Source of the DNA: Pseudorasbora parva
Taxonomy: Eukaryota; Chordata; Actinopteri; Cypriniformes; Gobionidae
NCBI RefSeq assembly: GCF_024679245.1
Contig: NC_090183.1
Span: 23,797,855 to 23,861,854 of the forward strand
DNA length: 64,000 nt
Reading direction: 5' to 3'
Shown here: positions 44,221 to 56,000 of the stretch, piece after piece
How positions within the stretch are numbered: position 1 is the stretch's first letter
Layout: each line of letters starts with the position of its first letter
Translations under genes and position numbers: made by a program
Notes under the pieces: model-generated
What the model saw: only the letters and a program-made list of their open reading frames with translations
The model's database searches: none
What the model was told of the DNA's origin: nothing

Positions 44221-44741
44221 AGGCTATGTGTATATATTATATATTATTATTATGATTAATGTTCATATATGTATTTTTAATTATGTTCATAAATTCCTAG
44301 CTTTGGCAATATTATATGATTTCATGCCAATGAAATCATGCCAATTTATTCATGATTTCATGCCAATTTATTCATGCCAATAAAACAAATCTGAATCTGA
44401 TCTATATCTGAAAGATATAGAGAAATAGAGAGATATTATACATCGTATATAATGTATATGTTCAGTTGTTACATGATTTCTGTATTACATGTTTTATTTA
44501 TTGTTATTATTATTTATTTATTTTATCATTAATATTTTATTAAAATGTATTATTTTGCTATATCTAGCCATCTGCACATAGCCTACTATGTATGTCTTTT
44601 TATTTTAGTTCTATTATTATTACTAATATCTCTAAATATATTCAGATGTTACAAATCATTTTTCTATTGTTTGAATGCCTTGGCAATACAAAATGTATTT
44701 TTTGTCATGCCAATAAAGCTTCTTGAATTGAATTATAGAGA

Positions 44742-44743
<2 letters not shown>

Positions 44744-44809
<66 letters not shown>
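44744..44809. repeat. (GT)n microsatellite, right arm of palindrome
   Basis: 33 GT units against about ten in the mirror position, so the two arms have expanded independently. Confidence 0.95.
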
Positions 44810-44811
<2 letters not shown>

Positions 44812-45411
44812 TTGTATATACAAATCCCACCTTCTTTATTAGAATTAATTAAACGGTTTTTATATCTCAATAACATTTAACTATTTGTCTTGGCATGTTA
44901 TTCATATACAAACCATGCTGGTATTTTTACCCTAACCCTTTTCATTATCAAGTAAACCCATAATCTATTCATTTTAATAACATCATAAGACTTGACATTC
45001 TTGCTGAGAACATTAAACTTTTATTTATATGTTAATGCATGCGTGTAACCATAAAGAATATACTAAAATAACAATATAAACAACCAAATAAGATATATAA
45101 CTTACAAATAAGTTATAAATAAATAATATACAGTTTACAAATAATTTAAAACTATTGCATTGTAACATTACAATTGCGATGTGAAAAGTCAAAAGCAGTA
45201 ACCTAACCTTGTTAGGAAAGTAGTCTACATACATAAAACGTTTTCCAAAAATTAACCAATTTACAATGTGTTGTGTTTGATACTATATATTATCACCAGG
45301 TATAAGTAATTAACGGATTCACCGTTTTGTTTTTTATGCATGCTAGTACTTCATAAGTATAAGAAACGATATTATTAATCGCATTTCCTGTTTGCCGCAA
45401 CGTCGTCGTCA

Positions 45412-46325
45412 CGCCCGTTTCACACATACTCCGTCTGCAGTGCGTGTGCGTTGCGTATTTTTTTCCGTACCCATGTAAACGGATGACAGCTTTCACACTG
45501 CACGCGGATGCGGTCCGTCAGTCCGTTCCAGGAGCGTTGCGTCTGCAGCAGTGAGGCGATCGTTTTCGTACCGAGTCTATTTTTTGCTGCGCTGCGCTGC
45601 GTTGCGTTGCTGCATTAAAGCGACAGAACATTGTTCGCATTAAAATAAACATGTACTGACGCGAAAATCTAGTAATTTCACCACAGATGCATATCATTTA
45701 AAATATACTCTTGTTTCAAAGTCAACACATGGCTTTTTTTCCTCAAGTAAAGCAACAAAACAACACCTTACCTGGCATTTAGGTAAAAAAAAATGTGCCA
45801 TAATGGAGAGCACTCGTACTTTCTTGGAGGTGAAAAGCAAAGTTCTTTTTGCCCTGCAGGATTTCTTTTAAAAGGGTGTAAAAACGAAAGAAAAGACGAG
45901 AGTCGGCTGTTTTTGAATAGACTATTGTAAGTTTCTAATTTAAAATGTTTGTGATTTAAGGCTATAACCAATGTTTAAATGTTTTGCCACTTGTGTGAGC
46001 TAAATCTAAAGTATATAAATATAAATAAATGAATTTAATAAAATGTTGTTTAAATGTAGTAGCCCCTAGACTACGTAACCTGACTTCTATTAAAGAGTAA
46101 ACAAAGAGAATTGGAATTCTGACGAGGCATGTTCAGTAAAAACCTTTGGATTTAAATAAAAAATAAGGAATAAATGCTGTGTTTGTGGTATGCAACAGCG
46201 GATCAGTTGCGGACTGCAAACGCAGCATATGTGAAAGGACTATAGGGTGTGGGGCTCCTGCAACGCACACACAACGCAACACGCACCGCACACGCACTGC
46301 AGACGGAGTATGTGTGAAACGGGCG
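45412..46325. mobile_element. MITE with 39-bp perfect terminal inverted repeats (Harbinger-like)
   Basis: The ends (CGCCCGTTTCACACATACTC and its exact mirror) agree for 39 bases without a mismatch. It is flanked by TCA (45409-45411 and 46326-46328), a 3-bp duplication confirmed by the left palindrome arm, which has a single copy. GC-rich subterminal blocks with CGCACACGCACTGC words surround an AT-rich core. No coding frame. Confidence 0.8.
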
Positions 46326-46774
46326 TCAGACTTGACGCCACTAACCAATGAGAAGAGTTGCGGGCGGGACGAGTCGTGCAGTCCCGCTCCAGGTGCAACC
46401 CCGCCTCAATCGACGTCATACTTTGGCACTAACCAATGAGACGAGTTGTGGGCGGGGGGACACGTGCAGCCCCGCCCCCACATGCAACCCCGCCTCGATC
46501 TGCAGGCTGCAGCCAGGTGTACTTGAAAGTGTTACCATTTTTATTATTGTTGTTGATTTTCAAATGACCACACGATGGCGCCAATGATTCAGGACCAGCA
46601 GTGCAACAGCTGCCGGTGCGTATGTCTAAGTAATCCTCTGCTGTCGCTTTTCCTCAGTAACGAGAACCGCTGGATCCACTGCGTTATTTTAGCGTGCTCT
46701 CTTGCTTTGCATATCTCATCTAAGTCAGGATTTGTTCCTATAATAATATAAGATAAGACTTCGTTGACGCGGTG

Positions 46775-49690
46775 ATGGATGAAAAGCGCAGAGCATCCTG
46801 TCAGTATGGATCCCTGGAATGCACGAAATGGAAAAAAGATGTGGACCAAACAGGTATCCCTACACCTGTCACTGTATCAAAACCTGTCAGAACACTTGTA
46901 TTTTCTTGTCCATTGGACTTTGTGCATATTGAACGCCACAGGTGAAACTTCTGTAGAAACTGAGTTCAGGTTAAAGAGAAAAAAGCTGAGTCTCATAGTT
47001 TAGCCATTAAAAACTTAACTGTTCTAGATTTGTCGTTGAAGATTGTGTAGATTGCATGCTATTATGGGATTAATGAGGAATCAGTAACAAAATATATATT
47101 TTGAAAACAGTCACAAAGAGAGATGTGCTGCTGTTGAGTTTACGGTGTCGTATTGGCTTCATTACATTTGCTAAAATGCGTGTACCCCTCTGCTCTTCTG
47201 ACACAGGACAGTGAACATATTCTGTCTCCCAGACGCTTCGCTTCTGAACCTTACTAATAGAGTTTTGCTAAATAATTTTACGGAGATAATCAGGGTAAAA
47301 GCAACTGTGGTGTACTCAAGCAATTCCATTGTTTATTAAGTAACTCTACACTTAATATTTTTTTTATGGGTGTGAAAATTTCTACAGAAAAAGGCTAAAA
47401 CATGCTACAGTAAAAAAAAATGTTAATTTGTTAACTGCATGTAACCTTGTTTTATAAAAGAACAATTAAAAATGTAAAAATGCTGTCAAATTTATGCTTT
47501 TTTTAAAGTAAGAACTATGAACACGTGATTTAGGAAGAAAAACTGAAAGGACATCCGTGGAAAAAGTCTCAGTATGCCACAACAGATTGTATTTTATTTA
47601 AATAAGCCTATTTTGTTTCCTTTACATGTTTAATATTAGCTACACCTAAAACCAAGAAATTCCTTCATCCTTTCTGTTCTTTTATGTACTGACTGTACCA
47701 CATCCTCAGTCAGAGTTCATCCAGTTGAATGATTTGATCTTATGAATGCCTAACCTGACATTAAAAAGCCTCAATGCTTCACTGGAGTTGTTAACTTGCG
47801 CATGAAGGAGCCACTTGCTTCCTGGCTTTTTGAACGGCTCTTTTTGCAAGCGTTTGTGATCTAGATGTTACAGTGTCATATCAGTAAGATGCCTGTTATT
47901 GTTTTGAAATACAAAGGGTCATGTGATCCAAATAAGAAAGGGGAAAAGGTCACATTTATACCATTAATATCAGAGAGGTAACACACACACAGATCTGTCT
48001 TTGTGAAGGATGCGTGACTCATACCATGTACAAGGTTATCCTGAACATGCTTCTTTCTGCTCTGACAATGTTTTTTCTTTTCTTTTTTCAATGCTCTAAT
48101 CCACACAGCCAGGCCGATTAAGGTGTGGATGGAGGACCAGATCAAATCACCCCACAGCAATGTGACCAACTGATAGGGAACATGCCAAGATGCACAAAAG
48201 CTGTGATTGGAAATCAGGGTTATTAAATATTGATTTGTGAACTATTACTAAGTTAAAACATTAGTTTTGCGTTGATTAAAAATGTATATAAACTTGTTTT
48301 CTTTGCACTATTCGAGGTCTGAAACATGGCATATTTTTCGTTATTTTGACCAGTTATCATTTTCAGAAAATTAATGCTCTAAATGACAATATATATATTT
48401 TTTTAATTGGGAAGAAATGTTGTCAGTAGTTTGTAGAATAAATCAAAAATGACTCAAACAGATAGAAATTTGCAGTGGTGTCTTAATTTTTTCCAGAGCT
48501 GTATATTGGCGAACATTTATTTTATTAATATTTAAAGTTCGGTTAAAATGTATATGCCTGTATAAGCGAAAGGTTATATTTTAGGTGTGACTGGTCACAG
48601 TTTTAACACTCTTTTTCCAGCAATTTTTACTTTAAAATGGTTAAATGTTGTGAAAATAACGTATAGACACTTATATAAACTTATTTCACATACATGTAAT
48701 TATAAAAGAATTACCAAAATAATATTTAAAACGGTTTTAGATATATAGCATAGAGCATGTTTTTTTTTATTGTCAGCATTATATTTCTCCCAACAAATAT
48801 AATGTGTCTTCATTGTTTTCCAGTAACAGACCACTCTATATTGGCCAGGGCTGCGTTTCTCAAAAGCATTGTGAGCTATGTTGTTCGCAGAAGGACATTG
48901 GTGCCAATGGTTCTACAGGTTTACGATTGCCCTATTGTTGGTTTGATTGCTTATGTTGTTCTCATTTGTAAGTCACTGTGGATAATAGCATCTGATTGAA
49001 TGTAAGTGTAAATGTAAAACTGACGGAACGTATTAGCCACAGCCTTGCATAACGGTTACCATGCCACTAAGAACGCATGCCACTAGAGACATCAGCAGTG
49101 ACATTACCAATTGTAGGATCGAAGAGTTATGCTAGGCCTCCCTAAACCCTTGCAAGTAATAATTTGTTGTCTGACAGCCGAGGCGGGAAACCTGGACATG
49201 CTGTAATTTTCTGCTGGTGCTAAAGACTTGATTTATTGGTGCAGGAGGGATATGAATGAAGTCGGTGAAGAGGTCTAAGAGGTTAAGAACCTCTTAAATA
49301 AAAGGAAGAAGATAGTAACGATAGACCTGGATGAATTAAAGAGGCTTACTTTTAGACTTGCATTTCTTTTACTTTTACTTGTGCTATTTAAAGAGGCTCA
49401 GTGGTTGTTTAGTTCAGAAATTCTCCACAAGCACTGCTGATCTATGGAAAGAGAAGACATTGCATTCAATTTGATATTTTCTATAGAACACCGTTTTAAC
49501 TGTATTCATCTCCTAGTGGTCGTGATCAGTGTGGTTTCAGCCCAGATCTTCTTGTTTCTTTGTTTACAGAGGCAGATGTGGTCTCAATGGCAGACTCTAC
49601 TATCACAGTGGGGGACATTGAGGGGGAACTCTGTAAGATTGAACGGATCAGAGACATTTTGGTGAGGAGGGAATCTGAGCTCAGATACAT
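46775..49690 (+). CDS. bmerb1: bMERB domain-containing protein 1-like, 5' part (two exons)
   Basis: Exon 1 (46775-46853) starts at the first ATG after an in-frame TAA (46754) and reads MDEKRRASCQYGSLECTKWK. Donor G|GTATCC. Exon 2 (49570-49690), acceptor TTGTTTACAG, reads EADVVSMADSTITVGDIEGE then KIERIRDILVRRESELRYM. Donor AT|GTGAGT. The second exon closely resembles human BMERB1 (C16orf45: ISMAETT..., LREVLVRRESELRFM) and is the start of the bivalent Mical/EHBP Rab-binding fold, which in this family binds Rab GTPases or influences microtubule behaviour. The exons join in phase. Later exons are not present before 64 kb. The N-terminus diverges from human BMERB1, so it may be a paralogue rather than the orthologue. 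Confidence 0.75.
46854..49569. other. bmerb1-like intron 1
   Basis: AT-rich. At about 48845-49010 there is a retroposon-like block ending 'gtaagtcactgtggataata', 'gcatctgattgaatgtaa', typical of fish SINE/LINE tails. No other coding sequence was recognised. Confidence 0.5.
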
Positions 49691-49964
49691 GTGAGTAAAC
49701 TGATTTTTACATGTAAATATTTATAATATATACTGTGAGGCCCAAATGTCGGTAAACACAAGTGCAAATGTTTCAAGACATAAATGAATTTCAAAATTTC
49801 ATTTTTTTTTTCTTTAATGACAGCAGCATTTGAACTGACATGAATTCTAAATAAGCAAAGGCCCCTCATACATGCTATAATGTTGATATGCTCTGCTGTA
49901 ATTCTGACAAAGCTGCTTGATTTAATTTGTTTATTAAAAATAAACTGGGAATGTCAATTTATTG

Positions 49965-50490
49965 CCCAAAGTTTTGGCACACCCCTCCAAATCATTAAAT
50001 TCAGGTGTTCCGATCACTTCCATGGCCATAGGTTTATACAATCAAGCACTTAGACATGCAGACTGCTTCTACATACATTGAAAAGAAACCATTGAAAGAA
50101 TGGGTGGCTCTCAGGAGCTCAGTGAATTCAAGCATATGGCACAAGGTACACTATATGGCCAAAAGTTTTGGAACATCTGCGCATGACCTCATTAAACGTC
50201 ATGCTGAGGCGCACAGAGCAAAGAAGTCGCCAACTTTCTGCAGAGTCAATAGCTACAGACCTTCAAAATTTGTGTGGCCTTCAGATTAGCTCAAGAACAG
50301 AGAGCTTCAAGGAATGGGTTTCCATGGCTGGGCAGCTGCATCCAAGCCTTACATCACCAACTGTAATGTAAAGCGTTGGATGCAGTGGGGTAAAGTATGT
50401 ATCACTTGAATCTAGAGCAGTGGAGACGTGTTTTCTGGAATGACAAAAATCACACTTCTCTGTCTGGTAATCTGATGCTGGACAATGGAT
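49965..50490 (+). mobile_element. Two nested Tc1-like fragments
   Basis: A first terminus (AAAGTTTTGGCACACCCCTC) and transposase start (KKPLKEWVALRSSVNSSIWH region) run to 50149. A second terminus (ACTATATGGCCAAAAGTTTT) follows, then the transposase words [20 protein letters not shown] and SSRTESFKEWVSMAGQL. Both are broken and lack the catalytic core. Confidence 0.65.
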
Positions 50491-50499
50491 GGATGGATA

Positions 50500-52654
50500 G
50501 ATACAGCCCCCTTATAGCCTAGAAATCTAGACGCACCCTAGCGGCAGTAAATCTAAACGTCAAGCAACTCTCAATTCACGTCTGAGCTGTAAAAAACAAA
50601 CTCTGGTCAAGCCATGTTTCATAGAGAATCTTCAAAAGGGTTCACATGGTTAATTCCACAGATTTGTTTATTTTATTAGTTGCCTATAAACAGTGCAGAA
50701 ATTTTCTTACATCAACATTTTGTGGGTTTAATTTTCTTTCAATCATAACATTTTTATATTATTTTCAGGTTTAAATTAGAGTTTCTAAATTTTGTCCTAG
50801 GCAACTGATTGCTTACATTTTTCTTAAATCACTCTGCAATGTTTTTCTAAGCAAAAGGGAATACATTTTTCGGGCACCATTTATACATTTATTTTGAGAC
50901 CATACTCATTATATTATGCTCATGAAGGATGAGGGAGCTCATGAAGCCAAAAGGACAATGGTGTCAGGTGGAGCAGAGGGAGAGAAGAGCCAAAGTGGAG
51001 GCGACTGTTAGGACCAGTAGTGAAGAAATGTAGACCAAGAGTCAGGAGTGAAATTAATTAAAATAAAAATGTACTTAAAGGGATACTTCACCGCTTTTTC
51101 ATATTAAACTATATTATTCCCTTAAAGGTTTACTTCAGCGATTAGCATATGGCTTTGTATCAGTAGAAACCTTGGAGTATTTTCAAATGATTGTGCTTCC
51201 TCCCCGCATATCCCCCTGAGACGAGAGATTTATGCATTTTATTTCTGGAAAAATTCCAATTCCTCCCATGACTCAAATCTCGTCAGTTTGCGCCATCGGA
51301 GGAATTATTGGCCAGAGGCTAAAGACTACAGCCAGCAGAGGGAGCTATTTCCGCATGTTTTTAAATCGCGCGTGGGGGATGGAAGATCGCACTCAGCTGC
51401 AGCCTCAGGCATTCATGTTTAAACGGTCGGCCAGCAGAGCAAAGTAAGTCTCAACTTCTCAAACTAATTCCAATGAAAGTTAAGCTTTCAAAGGCATGAA
51501 CTGAAAACGCACCAGACTGATCACACGCTGTGAATCTATGCTGCAGACGCATTTACCTCAGCTGAGCTCATCCATGACTGTCAATGTAATCTGACTCCTG
51601 CAGCATTTGGGGCTGTGAAACTCCCTCAATGGCTAAATCACAAATTGAACAGACACGTTCAGTTTTTAATTATAGTGTCTGTTCTCTAACTGAACTGATT
51701 TTATGAAAATGAACGCAGTTGTGGTGGGAATGTGAAAGTGATTCAGGCTTTGGGAGTGGCCTCTGTAAGCCCGCCCACTGGTCCAAGGACGGTAGCCAAT
51801 GATGCGGGTGAAGGGTTCTCTGCGTGTTGCTGTCTTTCCTTTTACACAACACAACAAGATTAAATCCAATACATTTCTTTGTAAGTATTACCTCATTATT
51901 TCATCTGACTCCATAAAATGAAAAGGTTTTAAATGATTCTGTTAATCTTTAACTTTTAGGATTATATTTTATTTCAGTTAAACTCATGTATATTGCATTA
52001 TACTCAATAAACCAAGATTCCGATAACATGAATCTCGCACTGATCAGAGTACAATATCTTCACAAACTCGTCAGTCTTGGTCGTCAGTAGAGGCCATACG
52101 ACTGATACCTTGGACGCCCGTGCTACACGTTGATCATTCCAAGATATTTTTGTTCAGTCCCCTTGGGTTTGAATTCTCGTAATTAATGCAAACTGCTTTC
52201 AATCAGAGGCCCATGACCATCACCACAGATTCAAGTGACCAACTTACTATCTCTAATGGTGACTTTCTATAATCATGCCGTGGTTTTCCACGTCTACGTA
52301 ATTTAGAGCAATATTACAACAATCAGGAATTAGGGTTGCCCTATTTAGATTGGTCTAACAATTTGTTATTGTTCTAAAAGGAAGACGTCTTTAGTCTTTC
52401 AACCCGCAGTCCAAGTCTACGTATCTGAACGCCAATGTGCTAGTCGGAGCTCTAAAACATCAGCCTGGTGTGCTTCTATGCTCCACCGAAAAACTGTGTT
52501 TTAGTCCGTGTTACTAACCTGAGCATAAATATGTGATGTCATGGATATAACAAGATCTATTGAGTTATTAACAACAAATACATTATAAGTTTAAACATAA
52601 CAATTTTATTAACCAGGTAAGAGATATTAATCAAAATTCAACTCAAAGAATCAA
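50500..52654. other. bmerb1-like intron 2, repeat-like DNA
   Basis: 'cttaaagggatacttcaccg', 'ctttttcatattaaac' (51074-51124) is the terminus of an element whose mirror lies at 62634-62684. A 35-codon frame at 50928-51035 (KPKGQWCQVEQREKRAKVEA) is charged and helix-like, but I cannot connect it to bMERB with confidence. 51900-52654 is unidentified AT-rich sequence. Confidence 0.4.
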
Positions 52655-52904
52655 AACGTCTCGGTTACGTATGTAACCCTAGTTCCCTGAGGGAACGAGA
52701 CGCTGCGTCGAAACGCTGTGAGAACGCCTCTGTTTAAATGCGTCGTGAAGCGCCTGTAGAACCATTCCATCGGAAAAAAGATCGATCGTCGGCGTGATGA
52801 CGTCATCGACCGGAAGCTATAAAACGTCCGTGAAAACAAACAGGAACTAACTTCTGATAAAGCCTGAAGTAAGTGATCACGGACACGCCGGGAGTATGGC
52901 AAAG

Positions 52905-53004
52905 CGACGCAGCGTCTCGTTCCCTCAGGGAACTAGGGTTACATACGTAACCGAGACGTTCCCTTTCGGGGAACTCGAGCTGCGTCGAAACGCTGTGAGA
53001 ACGC
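52905..53004. repeat. DIRS 2 internal complementary region
   Basis: 52905-52960 is an exact reverse complement of the element's left edge 52655-52710 (56 bases). 52958-53004 is an exact reverse complement of its right edge 57978-58024 (47 bases). The two overlap on a single GTT (52958-52960). Confidence 0.95.
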
Positions 53005-53064
53005 TTATACCCACATCGCCATAGGACCAAGTGTCTCGTATGTGTGAAGCCGAAGCGCACACGG

Positions 53065-56000
53065 TTACGAGAGTACCTGTGCCCCTACAGTAGATGCCAG
53101 GTCTAGTTCGTAGAACCTGACAAAGGTAGAAGGAGACGACCAACCGGCCGCGTTACAGATATCATGGAGGGAAGCCCCCGACAAAAGTGCTTTAGAAGCC
53201 GCCATACCCCTGGTTGAGTGCGCCCGGACAGCCAGTGGAGACGGCTGCCCGGTAGCTTCATAAGCAAGTGAGATGGCCTCGACCACCCACTTGCTCATCC
53301 TCTGCTTGGATACTGGGGCCCCCTTCTTAGGGGGTCCAAAGCAAACAAACAATTGTTCAGTTTTTCTCCACAGGGCAGCTCTGTGGACATAGGTATCCAG
53401 TGCCCTCACAGGACACAGCAGATTTAATCTTTCCTGGTCTGACGTCATAAATGGAGGAGGACAGAAGGCTTGTAGAGTGATGGGGCCCCGTGGGCTCGTA
53501 GGAACCTTGGGGACATAACCCGGCCTGGGATGCAGAAATGCTTTCACCATCCCTGGCGCAAACTCTAGACATGAGGGCTCTACCGACAGAGACTGAATAT
53601 CTCCTATCCTTTTAAGAGATGATATGGCCAAAAGGAAGATGGTCTTTAGAGTGAGGAACTTATCCGAAACCTCCTCCAGAGGTTCGAACGGAGGTCCGGA
53701 CAAGCCCCTCAAAACAATGGCCAAGTCCCATGCCGGGACCCTCGAGTGCATAACTGGCCTCAACCTTAATGTGCCACGAAGGAAGCGTGTAATTAGAGGG
53801 TGTCTTCCCAAAGACACTCCACTGCAAGGGACGTGGACAGCACCCAAGGCCGCCACGTACACCTTAAGTGTGGAGGGGGTCAACCCTGCAGAGAACCTCT
53901 CCTGCAGGAACTCCAGCACTGTACCAACCGGGCAGTTAACTGGATCCCACTGGCGTTCTCTGCACCATGCTGAGAAAAGTCTCCATTTCAAAGCGTACAG
54001 CTTCCTTGTGGACGGAGCTCTGGAGTGTAGGATGGTCTCTACGACCTCGGCCGAGAGACCCTCCTCTATGAGCCTAGCCCCCTCAGAGGCCAGGCCCACA
54101 GTTTCCACATCTCTGGGCGTGGGTGCAGGAATCTCCCGCCCGCCTGAGAGAGTAGATCCCTCCTGGTCGGAATCTCCATCGGAGAGCCTTCCAGGAGAGA
54201 TATCAGGTCCGCAAACCACACTCGGGTCGGCCAGTTCGGAGCCACTAGAAGTACCTGGGCCCCGTCCCGGCGTACCCTCTCCAGAACTCCTGGAAGCAGG
54301 ACAATCGGGGGGAAGGCGTACAGAGGCAGCCTCGGCCACTCCTGTACCATGGCATCCAGCCCCAGCGGGGCCGGATGGGTCAGAGAAAACCACTGCGGGC
54401 AGTGAGAATTCTCCGCCGAAGCGAACAGGTCTATCTCTGCCTTCCCATAAACCTTCCAAAGGAGCTCCACCACCTCTGGATGGAGTCTCCATTCCCCGGG
54501 CCTCGGCCCCTGTCTCGACAGGCTGTCTGCTTCCTGATTCAGGGCCCCCGGGATATATACTGCCCTGATTGACAGCAATTTCCCTTGGGCCCACAGGAGG
54601 ATCCGATGAGCCAATTTGTCCAACGGACGAGACTTCAGACCCCCCTGGTGGTTTATGTAGGCCACCACGGACGTGTTGTCTGTTCTGACTAGTACATGGT
54701 GGCCCCTGAGGTCGGGCAGGAACTGTTTCAATGCAAGAAACACTGCGAGCATCTCTAGCCGATTTATGTGCCAGTGCCGCTGATGCTCCTGCCATAGACC
54801 CTGGGACGAGCGACCACTCATGGTCGCCCCCCAGCCCGTGAGAGAGGCGTCTGTCGTTAGCGTTACGCGACGAACAAGAGCCCCCAACACGGGACCCTGA
54901 GATAAAAACCCCGGGTTTTTCCACATGACCAGAGCACGTAGGCATCGCCGCGTGACTTTGATCGTGCGGAGCGGATTTCCCCTCGGGGAGAACCCTTTTG
55001 TCTTGAGCCACCACTGCAGTGGCCTCATGTACAGTAGGCCAAAAGGTATCACGTTGGACGCTGCTGCCATGAGACCTAACAGTTTCTGGAACTGTTTCAC
55101 AGTGACGGCTCGGCCTAGCTTCTGTTCTTTGGCGGCTGCCAGGATCGATGCTATGCGTGTTGGCGATAATTGCGCCCGCATAATTACCGAGTCCCAGTTC
55201 ACCCCCAGAAAAGTGGTTCTCTGAGCCGGAGAAAGCACACTCTTCTTGGCGTTCAGCCTCAACCCCAATTTCGACATATGGGCGAGAACAGCATCTCGAT
55301 GCTGAACCGCCATCTGCTCTGTATTCGCTAGAATCAGCCAGTCGTCGATATAGTTCAATATGCGGATGCCCTGAAGACGCAGCGGCGCCAGAGCTGCATC
55401 CACACACTTGGTGAACGTGCGGGGTGACAGTGCTAGACCGAAGGGAAGTACACGATATTGGTATGCCTCTCCCCCGAAGGCAAACCTCAGGAACTTCCTG
55501 TGATGTGGAAGGATGGAGACATGAAAATACGCATCTTTGAGGTCTATGGTGACAAACCAATCCTCCGATTTGACCTGCGCTACAATCTGTCTGAGTGTAA
55601 GCATCTTGAATTTGAGCTTGGCCACCGAGCGATTCAATAGCCGCAGATCTAATATCGGGCGTAAGCCCCCATCCTTCTTCGGCACGATGAAGTAACGGCT
55701 GTAAAAGCCAGACTCCCTGCTGGGAGGGGGAACCCTCTCTATAGCCCCTTTTTGCAGGAGTGTCTCTACTTCCTGTGCCATTACCAGAGCCTGCTCCGGG
55801 CCCACCTCTGTAGGCAGGACACCGGAGAAAGGAGGTGGCCGACTTCCGAATTGAATGGCGTACCCCCTTTCTATTATCTGCAGGACCCAACGAGATATAT
55901 TTGGTAGACGTTTCCACTCGTCTAGAAAATCTACTAAGGGAACCAGCCTCTCGAGGCTGGCCTCTGGTGTACTTTGAGCAACAAGCGCAGTGCCCTGAAG

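Larger units (their letters stand above)
41370..46516. repeat. Giant palindrome (5.1 kb) with promoter-like arm ends
   Basis: The left arm (about 41370-44105) and right arm (about 44655-46516) are inverted copies around a loop of about 550 bp. The outer ends share 'cacctggctgcagcctgcag' and its mirror; middle parts share 'acttcataagtataagaaac', 'gtagactactttcctaacaa' and 'accagcatggtttgtat'. The arm ends are rich in CCAAT boxes (ATTGGTTAGTG) and GC boxes (GGGGCGGGG). The left arm holds a LINE (41606-42428) and a Tc1 (42645-43713); the right arm holds a Harbinger-like MITE (45412-46325). Each inserted after the duplication, because the opposite arm shows the empty site. The right arm end lies about 260 bp upstream of the bMERB start codon. 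Confidence 0.85.

Noticed and set aside
50928..51035. Possible third bMERB exon with a charged helix-like frame
   Set aside because: It lacks a convincing acceptor and donor in the required phase and does not match the family's next segment (which should begin with Met-Asp-Asp-like residues).
53624..54568. 314-codon + strand frame
   Set aside because: It is antisense to the DIRS RT and recombinase frames and reflects their GC-rich codon use.
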